Virus record (IMG/VR): IMGVR_UViG_3300044971_001777 | Span: 1 to 39,295 of that record | Direction: 5' to 3' (one strand) | Source of the DNA: a virus | Length of the DNA stretch: 39,295 bases | In this document: positions 7,659-14,988 of the stretch, in pieces | Layout: every line of letters begins with the position of its first letter | Numbering within the stretch: the first letter of the stretch is position 1 | The notes under the pieces: generated by a model | Told to the model about the DNA's origin: nothing | Seen by the model: the letters and a program-made list of their open reading frames with translations, nothing else | Databases searched by the model: none | Position numbers and translations under genes: made by a program

Positions 7659-7838
7659 TTATTGTTTAGCGGATTTTGCTTCGGCAACAGATGCTTGATT
7701 ATACGGTGTAATCAATTTTTTGATTCCACTTGCTGCTTTACGAGCAACTGCCGCATCTTTCTTCTTTGTTGAATTATGTGCAACTGTAAACTCATTAAAT
7801 AAGTTTGTTAGTTGTTCATAAAGTTCTTGCTTAGTCAT
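7659..7838 (-). CDS. Hc1/histone H1-like small basic protein
   Basis: A 59-aa protein read directly from the sequence: ATG at 7838, TAA at 7659-7661. It opens MTKQELYEQLTNLFNEF and continues with a lysine/alanine-rich centre (TKKKDAAVARKAASGIKKL, residues 24-42) and a second helix through residue 57. The layout is an N-terminal amphipathic helix, then K-x-A-A-x-R-K-A, then a second helix with an S-x-x-E-A-K end. It resembles the short Hc1/histone H1-like proteins of Bacteroidota, which bind and compact DNA. A perfect AGGAGG lies 6-7 bases before the ATG and a strong terminator follows, so this is a well-expressed single-gene unit. A DNA-binding role is inference from resemblance and charge. 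Confidence 0.65.
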   Translation of the reverse strand: MTKQELYEQLTNLFNEFTVAHNSTKKKDAAVARKAASGIKKLITPYNQASVAEAKSAKQ

Positions 7839-7857
7839 AGAAACCTCCTATGTAAAA

Positions 7858-8733
7858 TTAAAGTATTTCAGGTATCGGTAGTTTTGCTTTTGTTACATTT
7901 TGTATAAACAATTCACGAATTGTCTGCTTAACATCCGAAACCTTACTTGGTTTATTAAAAACAATATCATATAGCTTTTCAAAAGATGATATATCTTCTA
8001 TTGTATATTCCTCTCCCAAAAAGAAATCGACTAATTCTTCTGGTACTTGTGTTAAAAACGTTTCACTTCCTGCGATAGTTTTTCCGGCTTTTATTATACT
8101 ACCTCCTTTTCCGGCATAACTTTTTGTTAATTGATAAACACCTTTATCATGTCTCAATACATATTTACGAATTTCTATTGGAATACCTGCATCAGATTGC
8201 TTTAGTATTTCATATTTGAATCCAGCAATAACAGAAGACAATAAAAAGTTTCTATATGCAGATTTATATTTTGATTCACCCTTTGAATAATCTGGTGAGG
8301 AATAAATGAATTTTGTCCAATCCATGTTACTTGACAACATAAAATCAACTTGAACTGGTTCATCGGTAACTCTATCTACTATTGGATATGGTATTGACAC
8401 TTGTGAAAATCCACGCAAAGGTTCCACATCATATCCCATTTCTGTTAATTTATTTATCAACCAATCTAAAACATCACTCAACTTTAGTTTATTTGCAGAT
8501 GCAAGTTGATCAATTGAAACACCTATGTCCAAATCACCAGATAATTGTTCTTCACTTTTTTTACCAGCACTTCCCAATAAAAAGCAATCCGTTCCAAGTC
8601 CAATAAGACCGAGTGGTTTCAATACATCTGTCTCAATTTTTGAGACAGTTGCAGAGACTTCACTCTGTTTTATACCAACAACATCTGGAAATAAATTTCC
8701 ACCTTCTAATAATATATCTTTTAATTTAATCAT
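7858..8733 (-). CDS. Nucleotidyltransferase-fold protein with capsid-targeting-like N-terminus
   Basis: A 291-aa protein of the polymerase-beta nucleotidyltransferase fold. GSAGKKS (residues 54-60) and SGDLDIG (65-71, metal-binding D67 and D69) are followed by the third carboxylate in VQVDFML (D130). The active-site triad is therefore complete, and the protein could transfer a nucleotide to a protein, RNA or small molecule. It opens MIKLKDILLE|GGN, matching the shared tag; L-L-E before G fits the T4 gp21 prohead-protease rule. It is separated from RNR by a gap holding an ATATTTAT element and has no Shine-Dalgarno. I infer that it is packaged in the head and acts on the host early in infection. 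CCA-adding or antitoxin-like roles cannot be excluded. Confidence 0.75.
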   Translation of the reverse strand: MIKLKDILLEGGNLFPDVVGIKQSEVSATVSKIETDVLKPLGLIGLGTDCFLLGSAGKKSEEQLSGDLDIGVSIDQLASANKLKLSDVLDWLINKLTEMGYDVEPLRGFSQVSIPYPIVDRVTDEPVQVDFMLSSNMDWTKFIYSSPDYSKGESKYKSAYRNFLLSSVIAGFKYEILKQSDAGIPIEIRKYVLRHDKGVYQLTKSYAGKGGSIIKAGKTIAGSETFLTQVPEELVDFFLGEEYTIEDISSFEKLYDIVFNKPSKVSDVKQTIRELFIQNVTKAKLPIPEIL

Positions 8734-8737
8734 ATCA

Positions 8738-8745
8738 ATAAATAT
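8738..8745 (-). promoter_or_regulatory. ATATTTAT element abutting the nucleotidyltransferase start
   Basis: Reads GTTTATATTTATTGATATG in gene orientation, so the ATG at 8733 begins only 4 bases after the motif. If it is a -7 element, the transcript would start at or next to the ATG (leaderless). Confidence 0.45.
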
Positions 8746-8755
8746 AAACTATTTT

Positions 8756-10609
8756 TTATTTTATCTCACAGGCACCACCTGCACACGCAAGTTCACCTGA
8801 TAAGTCTGTATTATCTTCCAATTCAATTACCTTACTCAAATCAACATCATGTAGAGTTTCCATCAACTGATTATATTTTTCTTCGGTAATGTCTTCAAAA
8901 GGTGCCTGAATATATGTACCACCGTCATAAGGCAATACTGAAAGACCATTGAAGTGTTCTTTATTTTCCCACATCCAGTTACCAACAGCATCCCATTCAT
9001 GTTCACGGATGGAAACTGTTGCAGAAATGTTGTGAGTATTCATACCAGTTCTATGTCCAGGTTTAATCCAATTCTGATTGAACCACTTTACTCTTTCCAA
9101 CAACTGCAATGGTGATTCGGTTCTCATAATAGCACCGTCTGGTGCCTTTTGTGGAACACCAATAACAGCAGTATCATGTGGACGGAAGTATTCATCTTCA
9201 ACTAATTCAGGATGATTGATTGCAAGATAAGAATAAATTGCCTCGTTCTTACCAACACGAACACGGCGTAAATAGAAATCATTATGCCACGCATGAATGC
9301 CGGATGAACAACCTAATGTCAATGATGATGTTCCAGCAGGTTTAATTGTTGTTGTTCTTGCACTACGATTGATACCGATGATACCAGCAACTCTCTCATT
9401 TTCTTCACGAGAAACTTTAGCAGCTGCCTTCAAATCTAATTTTTGAACTTTACCCGATCCTATACCAGTCATACCAACACCGAGTAATGAATCTTTTTCA
9501 GTTGTTCTTTGCCAAATTGGACGAAGATAATGGAAGTCTGTATATCCAGCTTGTAGGGTGCCGATGAACGAAGCTGCACGAACTCTTGAATCCAAATCTT
9601 CTTGATTAACAACATCGGAAACATTCACCTCACAAAGATTACAGAATTGGAATGGACGTAGTGCAATCTCACAACAAGGGTTTGTTCCCCAATCTTTATC
9701 ATTTGAAAGATAAATTCCAGGTTCACCTGCATTAGATAATTCTATTTTCTTCCAAATTGATTTGAAAAATTCTTCCGATACTTTACTACGAAGAATAACT
9801 GCCGAATTATTAGCTCTGCCTCTTTGGGGATTTAGTTCCCACCAATTTCCAAACTTAGATGAAATCATATCGTCATCATCTGCAGAGAAAAGAGAGATAA
9901 GAGCGGCACGGCGAATACCACCCGCAAGAACTGCATCTGCAATATGACAAACAATATCGTGAACTTCGATAGGACTTAATTGTTCACCGTCTTGTTTCAA
10001 ATCAAGTATTGCCCTGATTTTCTCAATACAAATACGAAGTGGTTCTGGACCAGGTGCCTTACCACCACTTGTAATCAAACGAGCACCCTTGTGACGAATA
10101 TCTGAATAATCAAAACGGATAGATGAACCACCTGTAAAATATGACTTCATAAGTGCCTTAATAGAATCTGCCCACCCTTCTATCGAATCTCCAATCAAAA
10201 ATCGTCTTTCCTTATTCTTTGGTCTGTGGATTGGTGGAAGTTTTTCTACGTGATGTTTCTGAACGGAATAACCAACTCCAGTTCCACCAAGAAGTAGAAA
10301 CATAACTTCACCGAATGCACGCCAGTCATCAATCGGCAAATAAGCACAGTTGTAAATTCTGTTTGGAGAAATCTCTATCGGTTTACCACCAAACTGCAAT
10401 GAACGCATTGACGGTAAAACTTTTTTATCATATACAAATTTATAGACATTTTCAATCTCGTCTTTTAATTGTGGATATTTTCTTTGGTGCATTTCTTTGT
10501 TTCTCGTTACCAATTCTTCCCACGTTTCCCTACGATTATTTTCAGGAATAAAACGAGCGTATTTCATATACACAGTAATTTCAGACAAAATTCGATTGCT
10601 AATGTCCAT
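8756..10609 (-). CDS. nrdJ: Adenosylcobalamin-dependent (class II) ribonucleotide reductase
   Basis: Reduces ribonucleotides to deoxyribonucleotides using a B12-derived thiyl radical. The signature NPCCEI (residues 310-315) gives the thiyl Cys C312 with N310 and E314. C88 (YNCAY) and C323 fit the redox pair; the 11-residue C312-C323 distance equals that between C408 and C419 of the Lactobacillus leichmannii enzyme. The C-terminal shuttle pair CAGGAC (C609, C614) has the same spacing as C731/C736 there. At 617 aa it is shorter than the roughly 740-aa prototype but complete, with no intein. No beta subunit or activase gene is present, consistent with the monomeric class II type. GGAG lies 6 bases before the ATG. 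It is a single-gene unit after the terminator at 10653-10690. Confidence 0.92.
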   Translation of the reverse strand: MDISNRILSEITVYMKYARFIPENNRRETWEELVTRNKEMHQRKYPQLKDEIENVYKFVYDKKVLPSMRSLQFGGKPIEISPNRIYNCAYLPIDDWRAFGEVMFLLLGGTGVGYSVQKHHVEKLPPIHRPKNKERRFLIGDSIEGWADSIKALMKSYFTGGSSIRFDYSDIRHKGARLITSGGKAPGPEPLRICIEKIRAILDLKQDGEQLSPIEVHDIVCHIADAVLAGGIRRAALISLFSADDDDMISSKFGNWWELNPQRGRANNSAVILRSKVSEEFFKSIWKKIELSNAGEPGIYLSNDKDWGTNPCCEIALRPFQFCNLCEVNVSDVVNQEDLDSRVRAASFIGTLQAGYTDFHYLRPIWQRTTEKDSLLGVGMTGIGSGKVQKLDLKAAAKVSREENERVAGIIGINRSARTTTIKPAGTSSLTLGCSSGIHAWHNDFYLRRVRVGKNEAIYSYLAINHPELVEDEYFRPHDTAVIGVPQKAPDGAIMRTESPLQLLERVKWFNQNWIKPGHRTGMNTHNISATVSIREHEWDAVGNWMWENKEHFNGLSVLPYDGGTYIQAPFEDITEEKYNQLMETLHDVDLSKVIELEDNTDLSGELACAGGACEIK

Positions 10610-10652
10610 TTATTTCTCCATTGATTTTTTTATTGAAAACGTTGATTTGCTA

Positions 10653-10690
10653 CTATAAAACAAAACGATATAGTAATAACTATACCGTTT
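10653..10690 (-). terminator. Intrinsic terminator between the GNAT-like gene and RNR
   Basis: A 12-bp stem (10663-10674 with 10679-10690, one G-U wobble) with loop TATT, followed by TTGTTTT in gene orientation. It ends the helicase operon. The 116-bp gap to RNR holds no further gene; TATAGTAG at 10650-10657 weakly resembles a -7 box but has no TTG at the right distance. Confidence 0.7.
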
Positions 10691-10725
10691 GAAAGAAAAA
10701 AATTGGGTTTTGCTAAATTATTTTT

Positions 10726-11307
10726 TTAATGATTTCCCACATTCCAAATTTTACCATCCCACCATTCAAAGTTGGGATAATGTGATTTGTAATGGAATTG
10801 TTCATACCATTCACCAATATAAAGATATGGATATGAATGATCTACTAATTCATTTAAGAAAAAATAACAAGTCATTGGTGTTATACCTTCTCTATGCAAC
10901 TTTCCACCTACTACAAGTGAAAAATATGGTATTTCACCGAACCAATTAAGAACACCAAATACACTATTATTAAAATAATATATTTCGTGATCAAACGATA
11001 AAACAGTGTCCAAGTATTCTTCTATCATAGGATCGTAAAGATACTTTGAACTTTCAAAGATTTTTTGATAATCACCGGATTTGCTTATTCTAATCTTAGC
11101 AAGTTGATATTGTCTTCTTGTAGAAATAGGAGCAATATTCAATCTTGATGATCTCGATTGATACCATTCACCGTTTGATGTTGGCAACCAACCCATTTCA
11201 AAAAGATATTGTGGAGTTTCATTCTCCGGAGTACAAAACAGTTCACATAAATCAGAGTGATTTGTCAAATCATACTGACCGTTCAGATGACTGATTCGTA
11301 TTTTCAT
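10726..11307 (-). CDS. GNAT-fold protein resembling arginyl/leucyl-tRNA-protein transferase
   Basis: A 193-aa protein whose order of segments follows the ATE/Bpt family, which moves an amino acid from aminoacyl-tRNA to protein N-termini. MGWLPTSNGEWYQSRSSRLNI (about 38-58) stands where the family has G-F-R-R-S-G...Y. It is followed by an R-rich stretch (about 63-74), a Y-E/D-x-Y-L helix (92-101), and near the C-terminus YPYLYIGEWYEQ (about 159-170) with HYKSHYPNFEWWDGKIW, which corresponds to GYW...YK..F.P.E...G.W of that family. The family's N-terminal CPY-C cluster is not visible; only C21 and C25 remain. The assignment rests on eye comparison alone. The gene overlaps its upstream neighbour by 38 bp and is last in the nuclease-helicase operon. 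Confidence 0.5.
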   Translation of the reverse strand: MKIRISHLNGQYDLTNHSDLCELFCTPENETPQYLFEMGWLPTSNGEWYQSRSSRLNIAPISTRRQYQLAKIRISKSGDYQKIFESSKYLYDPMIEEYLDTVLSFDHEIYYFNNSVFGVLNWFGEIPYFSLVVGGKLHREGITPMTCYFFLNELVDHSYPYLYIGEWYEQFHYKSHYPNFEWWDGKIWNVGNH

Positions 11308-11992
11308 TTAACCTCTCGTTATAGTGCTTTGACCGTTCTTCATTAGATTCACCGGCATCTAAATCTGTATGGTCATAATTCATGTTTTCCGTGTCCGGCG
11401 TAACCCATCGGTGATTCCGTTCAGCTGTCCATAATGTATTATTATACATTCTGTCTACTACAATACGTTGTTTTGTAGTAAATGCTGGATCGTGAAGCAA
11501 AAAACGATTATTGGGTTGTATGGCAAAATTACCATTGTCCATCATTATTACATGGCCACACTTATGTTGTGAGGGGTATTCGGAAAATAAATAATTAGTA
11601 TCTCCCGAATCTGTGCTAGCAGCCCAGTCTAACGTAAATAAATATCTACCTTTGTATTCTTTTCTTCGTCTTGAAATAAATTTTACTACTTTATTTTTGA
11701 AGTAAGGAAATTCTGTTGCAGATACGTGATAAGAAAAAGAATCCCATAAAACCAATTCATCTAATTCTTGTTCCGGAGCATCTTCTTTCCAACAAAAGGC
11801 ATGAATGGGCATTCTCCACCAAATACCACCATCCTCCATAACAAAATGAAACAGTGGTGATTGACCAGGTATTGATGACATTCCTATGATTAGACATGGA
11901 AATTTTTTATCGAACATATCTTTTTGGTCACGAAGAAAATTACCACGAACATATGCATCAATAATTGGTATTGGTGTATTTAGATAAGCCAT
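11270..11992 (-). CDS. Conserved phage protein, unknown function
   Basis: A 240-aa soluble protein rich in aromatic residues (W, Y, F, H). About residues 145-175 form a segment with HKCGHVIMMDNGNFAIQPNN, followed by RFLLHDPAF; I have seen similar wording in T4-like phage hypotheticals but know no function. The C-terminal 40 residues are polar and acidic, and look disordered. No catalytic motif is evident. Its ATG shares a base with the helicase stop (TAATG), so the two are translationally coupled, and its 3' end overlaps the GNAT-like gene by 38 bp. The position implies a role in replication or early takeover. Confidence 0.6.
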   Translation of the reverse strand: MAYLNTPIPIIDAYVRGNFLRDQKDMFDKKFPCLIIGMSSIPGQSPLFHFVMEDGGIWWRMPIHAFCWKEDAPEQELDELVLWDSFSYHVSATEFPYFKNKVVKFISRRRKEYKGRYLFTLDWAASTDSGDTNYLFSEYPSQHKCGHVIMMDNGNFAIQPNNRFLLHDPAFTTKQRIVVDRMYNNTLWTAERNHRWVTPDTENMNYDHTDLDAGESNEERSKHYNERLNENTNQSSERSV

Positions 11993-13344
11993 TAGAAACC
12001 TTCTAATTCTTTGAATTTCTGTGAAAGAGCCTTTTTAACATTTACATCACCCTTCATTGAAACAGTCACACTTTGACCCATATCTGATGATGGTTCGTAT
12101 ATTTCAATATGACCAGTCATTGTATTTATTTTACTTGGAAACGTCATACCGTCTGGACCAAAACGATTTTTAACTATATGCCATCTACCGGTTCCACCAA
12201 CTTTGTCATTGAGCTTTCTTGACAGCGACATGATAAAGTCTGCAATCATAATCTTATTATATGATTCTGAAACCTTACCACCTTCGATAACATCATCTTC
12301 AAGGGCAGAACGATTTGCCTGTGAAGCAGTCCATATAGGGATTTCATAAGTTCCACCGATACCACGTAGGTCTTCGTAAATATCATTTAGTTCCAATCTC
12401 TTATCGGTTGCCTTTGCAGGTCTAATCAAATCTGCATAATCAATAATAACCAAATCAGGTTTTTTACCTTGACTAATACATTTCTCAATGTGTGACGATA
12501 TAGTATTTATACTTGCAGTTTTAGTTGGATAATACTTTACAATCAATTCACCTTTAAGAGTTTCCATTGTGGAACGAATTTTTTCTTGAGCGTGTTCTTC
12601 GGAAAGATTTTGAAATGCAATCTTTGTAAAATAAGCATCAAATCTTCTTGCAACATAAAATTGATTTAATTCTAATGTATAATATATTACTGTCTTTCCT
12701 TCACGAACGGCATTTGCTGCAATACTAACCAATCCCCAAGATTTACCGCCACCGGCAGGAGCAATAATAACACCAAGTTCACCGGCAGCTAATCCACCAT
12801 TTGTAATATCATCTACAACATTCCATCCAGTAGCAACACAAGTTCTTGCACCTTCTTCATATCTTGCAATAATATCAACAAGATATTCGTGACCAATATC
12901 TTTGTCTGTTCCCGCTTTCAATGCAGTATCAATTTTCTTTTTTATCAAATCATATTTACCACTCTTAAGCAAATCAACAGATTCAATGATTGCAACTTTC
13001 ATCTTTTGGTTTTTACAAAATTCTAAAGTTGCATTTTTTACATATTCTGCATCAGAACTGTCTTTATATTTTTTTGTTTCCGTAAGAGAATCAACAATAG
13101 TAGATTTCAAAACTTTATCATCTACTGCAAGTATTTCGGATTTGAAAACCTCTTGTGTTGGTGCACTACGATAACGATTGTAATATGATATTACCTTTTC
13201 AACAATCCAAGAATTTGCTTGTGATTCAAAATAATTTGGTTCTATAATATCGGAGACTTGTTGTAGAAATGATTTATCAGATAACAATGCGGTAATTACT
13301 TTCGTTTGAAAAGTATGACCGAATTGTGATAGATTATCCTGCAT
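11992..13344 (-). CDS. Replicative DNA helicase (DnaB/gp41-like)
   Basis: A 450-aa hexameric SF4 helicase that unwinds DNA at the fork. An N-terminal helical domain (about 1-140) precedes the RecA-like core with Walker A APAGGGKS (195-202), Walker B LVIIDYADLI (298-307) and a sensor-type segment TASQANR (about residues 338-344). Length and layout match T4 gp41 and its phage relatives. A C-terminal tail follows the core, as in gp41, where it contacts the loader or primase. It overlaps the upstream nuclease gene by 11 bp and shares a TAATG junction with the downstream gene. No primase or loader gene is in this window. Confidence 0.92.
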   Translation of the reverse strand: MQDNLSQFGHTFQTKVITALLSDKSFLQQVSDIIEPNYFESQANSWIVEKVISYYNRYRSAPTQEVFKSEILAVDDKVLKSTIVDSLTETKKYKDSSDAEYVKNATLEFCKNQKMKVAIIESVDLLKSGKYDLIKKKIDTALKAGTDKDIGHEYLVDIIARYEEGARTCVATGWNVVDDITNGGLAAGELGVIIAPAGGGKSWGLVSIAANAVREGKTVIYYTLELNQFYVARRFDAYFTKIAFQNLSEEHAQEKIRSTMETLKGELIVKYYPTKTASINTISSHIEKCISQGKKPDLVIIDYADLIRPAKATDKRLELNDIYEDLRGIGGTYEIPIWTASQANRSALEDDVIEGGKVSESYNKIMIADFIMSLSRKLNDKVGGTGRWHIVKNRFGPDGMTFPSKINTMTGHIEIYEPSSDMGQSVTVSMKGDVNVKKALSQKFKELEGF

Positions 13345-14380
13345 TTTTATTCCTAAACTTGTTTAATTGTGTAAAATTCTTTTTCAACCATTCATCCCAA
13401 TCCGCAATTATGGATTGTAACTTGTCTTGTAAATACAATTTACCCAACTCCACTGTATTCATAGAATCAATCTCACCATCAACTAAACCACGAATATTTG
13501 ATTTATGACTCTGTGAAATATCAACATCATGTAATTGCATGATGTCATAATTCGTTTGTAGTTTATTTGTACTATGTTTAAGTGTTTGTAGTGCTTTTAA
13601 TTTACCGTCATATAATTTACAAATTTCTATGAACTTTTCCAAATTTATTTTTTCTTTTTCTGATAATTGTGGGAAATGTTTTTTTATTGTTGTTTCGCCA
13701 ACACCATGAATACCAGCAACATTATCACTTTTATCACCCATTAGTGCCTTGTATATGATATAGTTCTCACACCATATACCAGTTTCTTCAAGTAGATTTT
13801 CCGGATTATACATTTTCTTTTTTGTTGGCAAATACACATTAACCCTATCTGAAACTAATTGTAGGAAGTCTCTGTCATTAGAAAGTATTACCACTTTTTC
13901 TTTTAAATACGAAGAAAGATATGCAATAACATCATCTGCTTCTATATTATCTATCATTATTATAGTTACTGGCAGATTTTGTAGATAAGAGAAAACCCGC
14001 ATCATTTGATGTTTCATTGCCGCCTGTTCATCATCAATACCTTCAAATCCTACAACACGGTTCAACTTTGATTTTATTGCCCTACCTTCTTTGTAGTTTG
14101 AATATATTTTTTTTCTTCGATGTGAACCACCCTTTCCATCAAAGACAACAACAACCCGCGTGGGATTAACCATACGGATTGTTGCTCCAAGCGACTTTAA
14201 GAAACCAGATAGACCACCGACATGAATACCATCTTCGTTCAATGTTGGGATGGCAGAAAAGGTGCGTATAAATAAATTCATCCCATCAACAATCAAAACC
14301 TTACTATCACGATGTAGGTTTCCTTGTTCGGCTTTTTCCGTTTCTATTTCTTGTAAAAGTCTTTGATATTTTTTGTTCAT
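13334..14380 (-). CDS. 5'-3' nuclease (FEN/RNase H, T4 Rnh-like)
   Basis: Removes RNA primers or flaps from lagging-strand fragments. The PIN-like core begins KVLIVDGMNLF with the first metal Asp, followed by VVVVFDGKGG, an EADD cluster (IEADDVIAYL) and a VVILSNDRDFLQL strand. The DNA-binding H3TH element contains GDKSDNVAGIHGVGETT. The open frame extends upstream to an ATG at 14437, but an early-type promoter (14413-14442) lies inside that extension. I therefore place the start at the ATG at 14380 (MNKKYQRLL), giving 348 aa; the ATG at 14395 is the alternative. It overlaps the helicase gene by 11 bp. Confidence 0.9.
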   Translation of the reverse strand: MNKKYQRLLQEIETEKAEQGNLHRDSKVLIVDGMNLFIRTFSAIPTLNEDGIHVGGLSGFLKSLGATIRMVNPTRVVVVFDGKGGSHRRKKIYSNYKEGRAIKSKLNRVVGFEGIDDEQAAMKHQMMRVFSYLQNLPVTIIMIDNIEADDVIAYLSSYLKEKVVILSNDRDFLQLVSDRVNVYLPTKKKMYNPENLLEETGIWCENYIIYKALMGDKSDNVAGIHGVGETTIKKHFPQLSEKEKINLEKFIEICKLYDGKLKALQTLKHSTNKLQTNYDIMQLHDVDISQSHKSNIRGLVDGEIDSMNTVELGKLYLQDKLQSIIADWDEWLKKNFTQLNKFRNKNAG

Positions 14381-14412
14381 TGTAATCAATTCCATATATC
14401 GTTTTATCAATA

Positions 14413-14442
14413 CTAATATACGAAAATAATATGACATTGCAA
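14413..14442 (-). promoter_or_regulatory. Early-type promoter TTG-N19-TATATTAG (nuclease-helicase operon)
   Basis: TTG at 14440-14442, a 19-base spacer, then TATATTAG at 14413-14420. TATATTAGTATTG is identical over 13 bases with the SSB promoter. It is 33 bp before the chosen ATG at 14380 and directly after the terminator at 14445-14473. Confidence 0.72.
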
Positions 14443-14444
14443 AA

Positions 14445-14473
14445 TAAAAAAAGAGAATCGAGTGATTCTCTTT
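14445..14473 (-). terminator. Intrinsic terminator after the 134-aa gene
   Basis: A perfect 10-bp stem (14450-14459 with 14464-14473, core GAGAATC) with a 4-base loop; in gene orientation a run of seven T follows. It lies 39 bp after the stop at 14512. Confidence 0.85.
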
Positions 14474-14511
14474 GTATAGTTCTTAATTGGCTATTAGTTA
14501 ATAATCATTTA

Positions 14512-14916
14512 TTAAATGTAATCATTTGCAGATATGCCTAATTTTGTAGCCAACTCGCGTATTTCTTGTTCTATCTCTCTTGATTGTTGGGGTCCAGCAT
14601 ATTCTTCATTGTAAATAACCAACCTTGATAATTCATGTACCATTTCAAAAAATGCATTACCTTTCATTTTTTTTATTTGTTGCTCTAATGATTTTATTTG
14701 CATTTCAGCTTCTTTTGTGTCTTCCGTATTTCCGCTGTATTCCGCTTCTTTACGGAAAATCACATAATCTTTAATCAATTCTTTTATATCGGTGGATTGA
14801 CCTGAAATTTCAGGAGGTACATTTCCGAAAGGTGCTTCATTCATTTTTTTGTTAAACTTTTCATGTATGGATCTCCCTTCTTGCACTAGATCCTTTAATT
14901 TTATCGTCTTACCCAT
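14512..14916 (-). CDS. Small helical protein with capsid-targeting-like N-terminus
   Basis: A 134-aa protein of unknown function. It opens MGKTIKLKDLVQE|GRS, sharing IKLKD(I/L) with the nucleotidyltransferase start, and has a second possible cleavage site at MNE|APF (about residues 25-27). The rest is charged and helical, with a coiled-coil-like stretch at about 45-85. It is a single-gene unit with its own ATATTTAT element 35 bp upstream of the ATG and its own terminator, sitting between UvsX and the nuclease operon, which both look early. This isolated late-type cassette suggests a packaged internal protein; that is inference. Confidence 0.6.
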   Translation of the reverse strand: MGKTIKLKDLVQEGRSIHEKFNKKMNEAPFGNVPPEISGQSTDIKELIKDYVIFRKEAEYSGNTEDTKEAEMQIKSLEQQIKKMKGNAFFEMVHELSRLVIYNEEYAGPQQSREIEQEIRELATKLGISANDYI

Positions 14917-14951
14917 ATTAAATGCTCCAAAAAAAAATACTCTATTTGAAT

Positions 14952-14959
14952 ATAAATAT
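14952..14959 (-). promoter_or_regulatory. ATATTTAT element upstream of the 134-aa gene
   Basis: Reads CCCCATATTTATATTC in gene orientation: it begins immediately after the last base of the hairpin at 14960-14981 and lies 35 bp before the ATG at 14916. Confidence 0.5.
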
Positions 14960-14981
14960 GGGGATAAACAAATTTATCCCC
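14960..14981 (-). terminator. Hairpin after uvsX
   Basis: A perfect 9-bp stem GGGGATAAA (14960-14968 with 14973-14981) with a 4-base loop, starting 8 bp after the uvsX stop. The following sequence is ATATTTATATT rather than pure T, so it may be a weak terminator or a terminator-promoter junction. Confidence 0.65.
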
Positions 14982-14988
14982 AATAAAA

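Noticed and set aside
8756-10609. Possible intein or intron in the ribonucleotide reductase gene, common in phages
   Set aside because: The coding frame is continuous through the NPCCEI region with no insertion and no Hint or homing-endonuclease motifs.
10650-10657. TATAGTAG upstream of RNR as an early promoter
   Set aside because: No TTG 19-21 bases upstream, so it does not meet the rule of the other four sites.
14381-14437. N-terminal 19 residues of the longest nuclease frame
   Set aside because: The region holds a promoter and lies upstream of the expected transcript start; no ribosome site precedes the ATG at 14437.
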